Of a stretch of DNA of 64,000 bases, positions 34,771 through 48,100 are shown piece after piece. A program made the position numbers and the translations under genes. Within the stretch, counting starts at the first letter, position 1. Every line of letters starts with the position of its first letter. Location of the stretch: NCBI GenBank assembly GCA_013396655.1, contig WBMV01009196.1, forward strand, positions 1-64,000, read 5' to 3'. The DNA comes from Campylorhamphus procurvoides (Eukaryota > Chordata > Aves > Passeriformes > Dendrocolaptidae). The notes below the pieces were generated by a model, which did no database searches, had not been told where the DNA came from, and was given only the letters and a program-made list of their open reading frames with translations.

Positions 34771-37700
34771 TAAAGTGTATATACAGTCTCATTTACCTTA
34801 CTTGCTCAAGGGCAAGTCCTTATCTTTCTTGTTATCTACTTGTTTGCTACATCTGATAAATTTCCTTACAACTTACACAAGAAATCATAAGTACCTGACA
34901 TTACTTTGCTTGCTTTAATATACATATATATAAATACACAGAAGCATACTATGCACATATGCATATACTGTTTTTTGGGGGCTCACAAAGCCTGAAAGTA
35001 GAAACTTTAGCTATTTTCCTCCTTTGAACATGATCCTTGAAGAAACTCCTTGCTGCCTATTTTACTCCATAGTCCTTCTTTGCAGTGTGTTTCTGCTAGA
35101 GGGAATATGTCTGGTCTTTAGGTCACCAATTATAAGGCTCGACTTGGCCTCTGCGGATCACTTCTCTGTGGCAACCTTTATGCTTTATTCCTCCTTTTCT
35201 GGGGAACCTTCTAGATCCATGTCCGAGCTCCTGGAGTTCCCCAGTATGGAGGAGCACCCACTGTACTTGCCATGGTCACTCAGTGTTTCCTCCATGGTGG
35301 TGCATGCAGTCAGCACCTCCTTCATTTCAGACCTTCTCCTCAGGGAGACAAAAGGGATCGCTCAGGCACTGATGTTTCTAAATGGACCAAAGAGATCACT
35401 TAACCAAAGGGAGTGGACAAGAAGTAAGGTTAAAAGATTGCTTCAGAGACTTTGAAAATTTCATCTTAAATCCTTTCATTTCCCAGCTCCAAAAAGTTAT
35501 TTAGAATGACATTTTGTGGCTGGGTTTAATGTAAATGATCCTTTTGTGGTATTACTTATCAGCTGAGAAAAATAGGCTGGTTTTGAGTACAACTTTTTCC
35601 ATCTTGTGGTACATATTTAAGATAAATTACATGGATTACATCTCAGAAATAGCTAATTCATAGCTCTGAATCCCTCATGTACCTTCCCTATGCATCTAGC
35701 TTTACCTTTTTAAAAACTTAGGAAAATCTTTGTTCTGGTTTGTGCCATCTTCCACAAGCTGAGAGCTGTCAGGCTGCTGGGCACAGCAGCTGAATCCCCT
35801 GATCATTGTCAAACCACTCTGCTTAACCCTACTTCGTACATCATAGCACCAATAAAGAAGACAACACTTGTCTTGTATTTTCCACCCAGAAGTAGCCACA
35901 GAAACTGGGATCAGTGTATCTGTACCTAAATCACCCATCTACTCTGCTCTTCTCCACCTCTGAAGCAGCTGCCTTTCTGGTCTGAGTGACAGTGACAGGC
36001 TGAGCTACCCAGTCAGGGAGGCTGCTCTGCATAGGGCATACAGAGGATGAGGGCTGCCACCATCCTGGGCTGAAGCTTTAATAATTTTTTGAGCTGTGCA
36101 ATCTCCTTTCCTCTTCATGATATCATGAACTGGGCACAGCTGGGAGAAAGAGCACAATTCAGTTCAATCCAGATACTGAAGGGAGAGGGGGACCCTGTAG
36201 TAGGGCCAGCAACTCTACAGGTGTGTGTTCCTCAGCTCTATCTGCCTGGTCTCTTCCCTGCCCTCGGTCACCAGGAGAACTTCTGGAGACATCTTTTCTG
36301 TCTCCAAGGGATAAGACAGTATGGTGGGTGTTCTAAAAAGCCCTTTCCCCCCCCCACCCCCCAAGGTAACACATTCACCTGAAAACTATTTCAATGAAGA
36401 TTAATAAACCAGACTAAGAGGATTAAAAAAAAAATAAAATTAACTTTTTTTTTCCCCTCCACTCCACATCTCCTCTGTCTGCAGTACCTTGTTAAATTTA
36501 ACAACAACTTAAAAATTCATATAAATGTGGAAAATATTTATATTTGTAGCAAGCATTTTTTACCCAGATTGTTGTAACTATCACTGCTATAAATCTGGGT
36601 AAAGTTTGTTGTCTCAACCAAATTGTACAAAGTTCAAGACTAATATTTTATTTTCTGCTACTCCAGAATCTTCTTCCTAACTCCCTGGGAACTTTATTGG
36701 AGTCTACCAAAGCAATGGAATAAACTTTTCCCCTGAGCACTTAAAGTCCACTTAAAAATGTCAGACTTTGTTTCCCACAATCACACAGGTATAGTTAGTT
36801 ATTCCTGCTAAGATCTTGTGGGTAGAATATATAGCCTGGAATGCAGGTGCAAGTCTTGAAAACCACAACTTTACTTAACATCTCCACCCCTTCCCTTCCC
36901 CTCTCCTCTTCCTTTTGGGGCAGAATAGAGAAGAGGAAGAGATGTTGCTCTTTTCATCAGCTCTTTTTAATGCAGTGTGATTTAGTGCACGTAGAAGTCA
37001 TTTATATAGTAAGAATGAGCCATTTTGCAGCACTAGAATAATTTCATTGTACTGTATTTCTGAATAGTAGCAAAGATCATGGCTATTACTGTTAAATAGA
37101 TTTGAGCAGGAATCATAGACTACAAAAGCAGCTCAGTACATGATTCTAAATGAAAATAACATACTAATGTATGAGTGATTTACACCAACATCAGCTGTCT
37201 CTGCTAAAAGTTAGTGCTTGTTTCTCATGCTTTCATTTTCCTGGGTGGAAGATTAACTACACGTATTCTCTGATTTCTTTCTTGAAGTGGTTTCATATTA
37301 GCATAATATTTTTGTTCCCACAATTTCACTTTCACACAGATTAGTAAACTGGAATATACTGTTTTTAAATATACTTCTTATTCATCAAATGTGCTATTCA
37401 GACTTCTCATATTGACAACACACAAGTATAACTGTCTCAAGCACGTTCTCTTCTTTGCTGTAAACAATATTCATTTTTGTTTTCCTTTATTATGTAAGAC
37501 TGTTGCAGCGACTATGTTTCAGTGCTTAAATACGAACACTGGTTTTATGGTCTGGTTGTGGTGTGTATAAACAGTATTAGTAAACCTAAATATGTGGATT
37601 ATTGCTATGGCCAGGGACAGACTTTGGGCCTACATAAAGACTGATTTTTGTGTGTGCCATTAGAATACCTGTTTTTGAAACTGTGAACGCCTGAAGGCAA

Positions 37701-37999
37701 AGTTACTGTGGGGTAATGAGATACCAGTGGATCCAGGTGGCTATGCATCTTGCCTGTAGCAATGGAAAGCTAATTGCTCAACAGTGAAAAAGCGTGTTCA
37801 GAGTTTTGCTCACAGGTTTCTACACTGAAAAGGGTTTTAGACATACTGTAGGTTCAGTGATCTACTTATGCGTTTTATACACCCACTGTTTAATGCTTTT
37901 CAGAGTAGAAATTATCTAATGCCACATACCTCACGTAAGAGCCTTAGTCACTTGCACAGGTCTCGCACTTTCCCTGTCTTCTCTCTATGATGATTTCTT

Positions 38000-38028
38000 T
38001 CCTCCTCTCCTCTCCTCTCCTCTCCTCN
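38000..38028. repeat. (TCTCC)n simple repeat ended by an N
   Basis: About five CTCTC/TCTCC units run into an isolated N at 38028, then T-rich sequence. Length is probably unreliable. Confidence 0.85.
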
Positions 38029-40875
38029 TCTTTTTCTGTTTTTCTTTTTTTTCTCTACAGTGACTACAGTTTAAACAGGAGTTAGAAACATTCCCTCCTC
38101 TCCTCCGTGCAGTCTCATGTTTAGAGATTTACTCTAATAAAAATAGGCATAGGTTTCTTCTACACTCCTCTGTCCCCTGGGCTAAGATAGGCTATATGCC
38201 CCATTTTAATGTACATCATATTTAAAAAGGAGAAAGTGCAGGGTTGTTAATTCCAGTCTTCCATGGGCCTTGGATGATGGTCAAGGCAAAGGATCTATAA
38301 AACACTCAGAAGGGTAGGATTTGAGACAAATCCATCCCACATGTGAGTTCCTATTGACTAGATTTGGCAGTTTCTTGCTTTTCTAACTAGTGAACCTGAA
38401 TCTTCTTATGTGGCCGTTGATTTTTTCTTAAACTAACTACTGGTACTGTATTCAGGGCCTAATTGTCCTAGGAACTGACAAGAAGGTATTGCTCTGGTGA
38501 GGGCAATGTATCTCACCCCTTGGGGGAACTAGTCCTCAGGACTGATGTGAAATGATCTCACTGAGAATACCTCCTGCTACACTTTGCTTGAGTGTAAACA
38601 GGCACTCAACCACGGATTGTGTGGCTTTACAAGAAAAATCCTATTGAAGGCTTAAAAATAATTTTCCTGCTAGCATCCTACTACTTAGGATCCTTTGCAT
38701 CCTAAATGCAGAGAGAGGGTGCAAGGACTTTCCTATGACCTTATGTCCTACATCCTCCCAAAAGTTCTCATTGGCTGAAGCTTTCTGCAAAAGTAACTGC
38801 CACAGAAGAAGTTCTGTTATGACTAATGACTATTTTAGAGACGTTATTAACATCAGCATCATTTGATAGATAAGGATGTCAAGTTAAAGAGATGGAGTTA
38901 TTAAATGTATGGAGGATGCAAGGTTTTGGCAAGTGAGGGCATGATAAAAACTATAATACAATTTGAGGTGGGTTTGTAGGATAAACGGGATTGGCAGAGG
39001 AGTTACTATTAGTCTGAAAAATTGAATTCAGTTCTAAGGTTTAGTTAAGGAGAATATTCCAGATGTTTAGTGTTAATAGAAATAATAGTGTGGGAAAATA
39101 GTAAAGACTTTAAACTGGAAATGTCAAAACCTTCAGTACACATTTCAGTGCTGGAACAGACATTAATAAATAACAGATTTGCTTTAGTTCTGTTTTCTGA
39201 GAGCACAACAACCTTTTGAATTCTTTCCCTTTAATGAGCACCCAGGTGTCCAAAATGTTACAGGAGTATGTTTTCATGGACATGCTTCTGAATATGAACC
39301 AGGAAGTTTCAGGATGTCAACAGCCCTGCTTTTCCTGTCACAAAAAAATTAAAAACCTGTTATCCCTTCCCCTTCATGCAAATTGCAAAAGAACGTTTCT
39401 GTCTGAGATCACACTGCTGTTTTCAAAAACATGTCCTGAAGTATCAGGAGGTTTAATTATTGCTTAAAGGATCTCCAAGAGTCAGTTAAGCTCATAATTT
39501 CTGTTCCAAATGAAGGGAAATGAAAAGCTGCTTAGGAGTTCATATGGCTGGGGGAGGCTCTGGGGAGTCTTTGCTGGGGTGTGTCTGTATGCATACCAGC
39601 TTGCATGGAGAAGCAAAAGGCAGCAAGGCATGAGAGACAGGTAAGGTGAGGGGGAGGGGGGCAAATATGAGCACTTAGGGTAGGGCTCTGGCTAAAAGCT
39701 TTGAGATACAGTACGGTCATGTTCTGGTCTGACAGATTGTCCATACTGAGGGAAATGAAGCATTGTGAATTACCTCTAAACAATGTTGCAGTAAAGGAAA
39801 TCTCAGTTTACGAACAGTTTGTCTTTGCAGCTGGAAACACCTACAAATATCTAGAGCTTTGGATCAAAGGAGCAGTAGTAGCATCAAAGCCTTTGGAAAT
39901 GGTTACCTGAATCTAGAGAGATCATTTATTTTACCGATCTGTTTTGGATCTAAGCTGCTAAAAGTGATTGGTCACTAAGTTTGTTATTATGGAGTGGCAA
40001 ACACTTTTGAGACTTTCCTAAATTACAGTTATCTGAACAACAACAGTCACCAGGACCTTTAATATTCACTCATGAGCTAAGGTGCAGGTAGTCTTTTGAA
40101 GGCCATGGTTCTACCTTCAGCTGAGGTCTGTAGCATTTTGCTCACTTCTGCTGAAAAGTGAATCATGTTGGTAATTCTTCTTCCCATCCTCATCCTTTTT
40201 CTTTCTGTGTCTCTTATTCCCTGACATATCATACTATATATTTTTGATAGGTTAGCTTTTTCACACAGTTAGGTCAACTCACAGAACCAGTGGTCAGCAA
40301 AGCCAGGACAAGAAAAGGGACGGGAGTCTCCGTGTGGCTATAACATCGGGTCATTCCCTCCCTTTTTCGACTGTTGACACATGATGGTGTTTGCTCACCC
40401 TATATAATGTAACTGTATGTGAAAATACAAACACATGCCTCCTTCAAGTTAGGTTTAATGGGAGGAGTAATTCTTATCTAACACCTGCTCAGGTTGCACC
40501 CATGGTAGGGAGGAGCGTTTGCTTTGGATTTGTTGCTACATCTGTACTTGCACAAGTAAATATGAATGAGCTCAGAAGGAGCTCTCACAACTCACTTGTT
40601 GCAAGCTGGACAGCTGATTAACAGTGTTTTTGTACAATGGGAGTTGGCAGAGGTATACATAGTGCAGCATCAGGTCCTCTGGGAAGGTGCTGTGCTGCCA
40701 GTGTCTGTGTTCCAGAGAGGGCAGGACATTAGTTGCTTGAAGAATACATTTTTTTGACATTGAATTTTATTCACTAGGAGTTTGTCATCTAGATTCCTAC
40801 TCTTTGAGCACAGACACTACCTGAGGAGACAGTTAGATCCTGTCTGCACTGTGTAAGCAACTAAATGTAGCATCC

Positions 40876-40892
40876 TTTTTTTTTTTTTTTTN
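40876..40892. repeat. Poly-T run ended by an N
   Basis: Sixteen T followed by a single N. Likely an unresolved homopolymer or read join. Confidence 0.85.
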
Positions 40893-41439
40893 GGTAGAAT
40901 GTAGCTGCTTTGTGTTAACACACCAGCTAACCCCATCTTTCTGGAGGTAGTAAGACAGTAGTCTAAATGGTCTGCTAAAGCTTGCCATGCTTTAAGCTAC
41001 TAAAACAAGTTATCCAAACTATATTGTAACAGGCAGGATTTGCAAAAAGAGCGATTGTTTATTTTACCAGTATATTTATTGTTAAAATACAGATGGAGAC
41101 AATCCACAGAAATGGCTGAATTCTCAGTGGTCATCAAATGGCCCAGATTTAATGGAATTAAAAGAATTACCACTGATCATAGGTAAGGATCTGAATCATA
41201 CTTCTTTTTTCAGTAGCTGAAATATATCATGGGTGAAATTCCACCAAAGGTCCATGTAGTGAGTTCTTCTTCTGCAGTTGCAAAATGTCACAAATAACAC
41301 CATGTAATTCTTTCCAGAAAGTATTAAAATTCTATTTAAAAATTGTTAGGATTTTTTGATCTGATACCTTTTTTGTGGGACTATTTAGGAAGCTCAGATT
41401 GCTTGTGGTTGCAACCTAACATTCTGATCGATTTTATCA

Positions 41440-42110
41440 GACAAATTTGCTTATCCATTTGCTTTTGTGAGAACCCTGTTTTTAAATTGCATAATAATTT
41501 ATCTTTTATTTTGGCAGTATTTATAGACATCAGCCATTATCATTCTCAGCCTTTCTTCACTGGACTAAGCTAGCCAAGCCTTTTGGTGTCTCTTGGCAGA
41601 TTGGATTCCTAGTCTTCTGACTGTCCATGCAAGCAGTTCTCACCATCATGCCCTTCTCATGAACAAATCAACCCTGAGCTATGCAGAATGTGCCGGTGGA
41701 CCATCTGTGTACTGACATGAGCATTTTTCTGACTGCAGGTATATGTAACAGGGTTCATAATTGTCTTGTTCACAGCTGGGCCAATAGCAGCTCTTGAGAA
41801 ACCTTGTGTTCAGTGAGTATTCTCAAGTTTTCCCCTTCTTTTAATATTTTCAGGAGGCAACCTTTCAATTTACCATGACTTTCTGTTACTTGCTCTTAAA
41901 AAACCCGTGGCCTTGCATTTATTGCTGTTTATACATGCCCTGTTTTATTACTGTAGTTCTCAAAACTCTACAGTTATTTCTGCTTGATCTCTTCATCCTT
42001 TTCTGTTTTGCTCTTGTCCCTGACTATTTATTATTAGCTGATTTCATCATCATCATTCTACTTAGGATCTAGGACATATCAAGTCTGTCTGGATTCTTGT
42101 CTGCATTTTT
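41440..42110 (-). mobile_element. Probable ancient CR1 LINE relic, inverted
   Basis: Weaker version of the pattern at 32.4-32.9 kb: TATTTATAGACATCAGCC, then CTTCACTGGACTAAGCTAGC, then GGTGTCTCTTGGCAGATTGG, ATTCCTAGTCTTCTGACTGT, and later TGATCTCTTCATCCTTTTCT and TATTTATTATTAGCTGATTT, in the order of the reverse-complemented CR1 3' region. Very diverged; boundaries approximate. Confidence 0.4.
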
Positions 42111-45100
42111 ATATACCAAAATGTGTTTCAAAATCTTGAAGAGGAGCATGTTTCCCTCAGATAAATGCTAGATGGGACAATTCCTGGAGCAGATACTGTA
42201 ACTAAAAACTGGACAGCACAGTTAAATGAGAAAATGTATTTATTTAAATTTCTGTGAAAAAGTTTTGTAGAGAAGAAAAGAATTTTGCCCCAGCAAGGAG
42301 AGCTATTCCAAGAATACTAGAAAAATACAGTAGATACTCATTGCTAAAGAAATGTGATTCTTATTAGAAAGATGGTTTTGGTTTGAGTGTGGTGGGTAAA
42401 ACATGTTTTACTGAACATTAACTGCACCAAGTAGGTGGAAGAAGTAAAAACTGTTTATAAACACAAAATGTTCTATAGTTAATTTTTTGAAGGAAGACAT
42501 TTTCCCCAGAGTTGAAAAGCTGCTATTTTCTGCTTCATCTAATTCTTTGTAGTTAGTGTGCAGAACACATGGATGATATAACAGGCCACGGTTACTGGAG
42601 TCAGTTCTCTTACATACAAACATTATTGCAGATTAATTAATGGCTTAAAGGCTCTCTTTTCTAACAAAGGGCTTCTCCGTCACTCCTGGAGCAGGATGGG
42701 CAGTGCTCATGGCACAGGCAGGGAGCTTGTGGCTTGCTGTCTGCTGGCTGTTCTGTGTGTGGCTGCATGCCTTGTAACCCTCCTTTAAAGGCAGAAGTTC
42801 TTATTTCCATTTGGGCTTCCCTCACTGCTCTGTGACTGTTTTCTGAGCACAGGCTTGTGGATCTGGGTGGATTATTTTTGCTAAAGCACAGAAAAATTAA
42901 ACTGAAAGTATGCACTGAATTTTTAGTGCACAAATGGATTACCCAAGAAACTGATTTTTCACAGTGTATTAAAAACTTTTTATGTTCAAATTGCAGCTCC
43001 CACTAACTTAAATCACAAGACATGGCATTTTTCTAAATCTGATCCCTGGTACTCGTTCTGGACAGGCTGGGACTGTCACTGGGCAAAACCCTTCCCTAAG
43101 AACAGCCCAGGGTGGTGGGAGGACCACAGGAAACTCCAGGTTGTTTTTTGCTGCCTTTCACCAAAGTACACATGCTTTCATTAGCACCAGCTTAATGCAA
43201 GAGTGGAGAGGAAATTTTCACTGCCTTTCTCTTCAGAGGTCTCTGTTTTGTCCTGCTGTGCACATAATAAAGTGTTTTGCAGATCTAAAAAAATGTTTTA
43301 GAGCAGTAAAATGCTCCCTGGCCAGGTCTACTCCTGATTTACACCTTCAGTACTAGCATCAAGGGGAGATGTATATGTTAAACTTTGTTTCTAACTGTGA
43401 TGGGCTGCTTCATTTGAATTGTCCCCATTTTCCCTTCCTCCCTTTTCCCCTTCCTTCCTGTGAGAGCATGTTATTTGCTTAGGGATAGAAAAAAAAGTTT
43501 TCTTTTTCAAATACCCTTATGGAACTCTTTCAGGTTCTATATTTGAGGTGTGTCATATTTGGAAACTTCTCAGGGTGTTCCATACTTCTGCACAATGTAT
43601 TTTTTTTTTTACTGTTAAGCCGTCCTATATGAGTTTAAATTCTTACATTTTGCAGTATTTTAAAGGAGATAATGTTGACATTAATCCAAAAACTATGCAG
43701 CAGGCTATTTTTCATACCACATCACAATTCTCCTCCTACTCATTCTTAAAGGAAATCAAGAATTCCAGATGTTTTCCCTGCAACATCTGGCTTCCTGGCA
43801 CAGGCTTCTGAAATAGTGTTTGCAGCCCTAAAGTCATGTCTTGGTTTTGTCAAATAGTTTACTGATGGGTTGTTGAAGTCACTGGTGACACAAGGACTGG
43901 TTTGCTTTGATAACTTTTTCACTCTAAAAGGAGATAGCCTTGCAGGGCCATTGAGATTCTGCTCAGAATTTTTTGGTACTCAGGAATGTGACGAGCTCAG
44001 CCACCTTGGCTTCCTGTCTTGCAGAAATACGTGCAACAGTATTAATGCATGTGGACTCAGAAGTGTTCCCTGCTCAGCCTCAAAAATGAGGCTACTCATG
44101 TCTAAGTAATTAACTGTATTCCGGCAGAACATACTGTCAGGCGTTCAGAGTCACTGTGCCAGACTGTCCTGGGGGAAGGAGACAAAATATAATGGGATGG
44201 AGCTAGAAAGGGCCATTCTGCCATGCTTTTCATCTGTTTTATATGTCTCTTTTTGGGATCTTTATGCATAAAATCTTGCTTCTCTCACATCCTCCCCACT
44301 GTTCGTTGATCACCAAGTTATGTCTTTCACCATGTCTCTCAAGGGGTGTACACAACAGACCCCATAATATACCTACTTTCCTTATATTGATTGATAAGAT
44401 GACTCTCACCTGAGATTTAGGTGCCATATGTAGTGGGAGCCTTGACAACTAAGGTAACATTCCAGGTGAGTGTCCTACCTGTTAACTTCTACCTGTTTCA
44501 GGAGAGAAGATATTTTTATTTCCTTTTCATACTTCCCACCACTTTAGAGATTTAGAAAAGTTCTGTGTTCATCTGAAAAGGGACAGAAACAAATATTGTC
44601 TTGATTTTCCTGTTTTGGAAAAAAACCCCTTTCTCCCTGCTTGAATGGTAAAGCTCTTGTTATCAAATGCACACGCTACTGCCAGAAATATGTCTCAGCC
44701 AGGGGCACAAGCTGCTCACTATTCATCAAAGAAGCAGAGGGAAATGGCTCCATGGAGCATGCTTTACAATTGCCTGCTAAAGCCTCTGAGACTGGCTCTG
44801 AATTTCCTGCTTTGAAACATTTTGCTGCCCCAGCAGAATAGTTCATGTAGCTGGCATAAGGCAACCACACCTCTCTTTTGGGCTTCAGCATGTTTTCCCA
44901 TATGGGCAGGATGTGGCTCTCTACGTCCTGTCTCCTCCCAGTTGTTTGTTTGTGTAATTGAATCTTCCACACCAACACAGAGTTCTTGCATGCTTTTATG
45001 TAAAACATGATTTATGGTCTGGAAATACCATCCTCTCCTTCATTTTAAATGTGTACTACCTGTGCAATATCCTAATGCACACAGAGAGGTGTTATTCTGC

Positions 45101-48100
45101 TGCTTTTAACCTGCATGTGTGACTGATGCTGGGTTACATCTTTTCCACTGTACTTAACTGAGGATTGTAGCTTAAACACAGTGAGGGGTTATAAACGGGA
45201 TGGGCAAAGCAGCAACCTCATCTGCCCAGCTTGCCAGTTGGAGGTTGTTCCCCATAGCAGAGTTGTCTGAAGTACTCTTGAAGCAGGTCTTGTAATTTGC
45301 TTTAATAAATTTGCTATAAACACTACAGCAGCTCCAGGTCTGCTCAGTTTTCCATCTACCCCTATGAGGGCAGCACCCCCCTCCTCTAGGAAAGGGTGAG
45401 ACAAATGACTGCACATCATCCATTTTTCAACCATCTGACTTTAATACTCTACCACATGAGTGGAACCCTTAGATGTTTTACAGGGTCACCTAGGTTTATG
45501 GCAAAAAACACGAGATGATTGTTAACTGTACTAAATAAATTGTCACTAATAGGACTTCTGGTATCTTGAAATGGGAAAACGGTATAGTGAAATAGGAAAG
45601 GATCAGCATGAGAAAACTATACTGGAGACCAGTGTAAAGGAGCAGGAGATGAAAAAAAAGAAAAAGAAAAAAAGAAAAGAGAGAGAAAAATGAAGGCAGT
45701 AAATGTAAATAGAGGTGAGGCTGCATTCATGAGGTCTGCTGCACGTAGATGTGAACTTGCTCTGTGTTCCTCATCCTCTGACCAAGTGGGCCCTACTGAA
45801 AGTTACGACTTTTTAACCCAGCCAAAACCTCGATGTGTATCATTTGATGAAAAAGTGTATGTATTTTCCCAGCTCTGAACAAGGATAAGTCTTCCTCTGA
45901 GAACAGAAGTTAACTGCTTTGCCTTGAGGGGTAGTTTAATGTTGTACTCCTTATTTAGGGCAAGAAGTCTAGGGGTCAAATCTCCTCTGCCTTACTAATT
46001 TATTTTTTTTGGTGCTGGACACAATGGTGTGGGACAAAGACTGGGACCAAGGCTGGACTATTAAAGAAAGCACAGTAAAACATGCAAGATACAAGTAACT
46101 TTGCTAACAATGGTTTCTAACAGCTCTGCCAATGGATGTGTACAAAACAACGGGAAGTATAGCAAGACCAAGGAGACGAGGAGTCTTGGAAGTGAGGAAA
46201 CACTGCAAATTACATCTGAGCAAAGCTTGTGAGTAATGTTTATGCTATTTTACAGAAGTTAGAGCTTTGGTAGACTGTAGAAGCATTTGTGCACTGTAGT
46301 ATCTCTGTCATTGTGAGACGTGTGAAACAGACTGGTTGTTTTACTTGAGCACATAAATTCAATACTGAATACAGCTTTTTGTTTTGACCAGTACAGATAA
46401 GGAGCCTGCCACTGATATGTCCTGGGGATGAGTCAGGGTGGTGGTGTGACAGATTCTTTATCTACACTACATACACATAAAAATATCCACTTCTGAATTA
46501 GTTACCAATGCTGGGAGCCCTGCTCAATCTTTTAATATTGGTCTGTGTCAATTAGTAGAATCTCTGATTTGCAGCAGATTTAATTATTGTGTTGCTAAAT
46601 ATGATGCTATGGCAACTTGCCTACCCCAGGATTCCCTATGCTTCTAGGCCTGGTGCAGCTTAACTAATAGAAAAGGCTAATGGGAAAGTCTAATGACCAT
46701 TTTTAAGGTTTAAATACCAGTCGTTTAATTTGACACTCCATGGGCTGCCAGTTGTTTCCTCGGTATGTTCATAGAGTAGCTAAAGGCAAAATAAAATTTG
46801 CAGTCAGTGGAGCTGGTTTATAAATGTTGTATAATGCTAGAAATCTTCAAAATTCCTTGAATACAATATTCAGCAAATGATATCTGACTGGTTCTTCCCC
46901 TCCCCCTCAAAAAATTTAATGTGCACACGCACTGCCACGATGCATAGGAAAAAATCCTATGGAGCAGTCCAGCATACACAATCTGTCAGACCAAGAAGAA
47001 ATAAAGGTCTGTTGTTAATTCAGACAAATGGTCAGCAGCTGCAAAATAGTTTCCACAAGAAACAGAGCAAAACCCTTTCAGTTAAGGATAGAATTTTTTA
47101 TGATTTTCTGTTCCTTTTCCAGGACCAAAATCTACTGCATGTATTCCTACATAACTTTTATTTGTATTCTCTGCTGTTTCAGTGCTGTAAACCATAGCAA
47201 CAAAAATCCCCTTTAAAAGTGGGAAAAACACGGGGATTTTTGTACTGTTTTTAAATATTTTAAACAAATTAATTGCCTCACTCTCATCATTACAGAGAAT
47301 AAAGCTGCTCCAGCAGCATGACTGAATGGTGGTTTTCTGCATTCTCCTTATAAGACTGCAGCCGTGGTGATGAGCGTGGGTGCACTTGCCAGCTGAGGGT
47401 GCTTCTCTGATCACAGTGGGTATATGGTCACCAAGTCAGGGCATCTCATCGTTACATTCCAGGATACCTGTCATTCTCATAACAGTGCTTTTCGTAGCTG
47501 AGTCATTTTTTGTGTGACTCATAAGGTTGTCCTACATCGCTAATATTTTGCTGCTTAGGAGAACAGGGAGAATTTTAACAGTTCCAATTCAAAATATGTA
47601 AGAAAAAACCCCTCAAAACATGCTGCTATTCAGACCTTTTGGTGCTGTTGTGGTGACCTCCCAGCTTCTGATGAAGGCTTTTATACTTAAGGGATAGTTG
47701 ACAGGGACTGCAGACATATCACAACTTTAATCTCTTCTTGTGACTTTACAGGTACTGGCAGAAGTTATTGTCAGGAGGATGGGCACGGTCAGGTGCTCCT
47801 TTCCTAACATGTTAGGATCAGTGCTTGGGTCTATGTTACTCAACTCTGCATTCACAGGTGATGTGGCAGCAAAAGCCCCCCAAATACCACTTAACTCTTA
47901 TGTCTTAATCACTGTTTCCAGGACCTTTGTCAGAACAGTATCAATGTTCCCCAGCACAAATCCCAGAGTGCAATCTGGGTCTATCTTGTTTAAATTACAT
48001 ACAGCAAACTGAGTTTTATACTGCAAGGTACACAACCAAATCTATTTTAAGTGTGCCTTGTCCTAAATCATGATTTAGCCAATAGGCCAGAATGAACTTG

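Larger units (their letters stand above)
34771..41439. other. No gene recognised; simple repeats and two isolated N
   Basis: Gene-free. Contains a C-rich run at about 36346-36362, A and T runs at 36423-36455, (TCTCC)n at about 37999-38027 ended by an N at 38028, and a T-run at 40876-40891 ended by an N at 40892. The 143-codon plus frame at 35024-35455 shows no known domain. Confidence 0.45.

Noticed and set aside
35024..35455. 143-codon plus-strand frame
   Set aside because: No recognisable domain, no plausible promoter or splice context, no CpG-island start, mixed low-complexity composition; consistent with chance.
45651..45690. A-rich run that might be the poly(A) tail of a processed pseudogene
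   Set aside because: It contains regular G interruptions (AAAAG), and the preceding sequence has no recognisable gene-like frame or target-site duplication.
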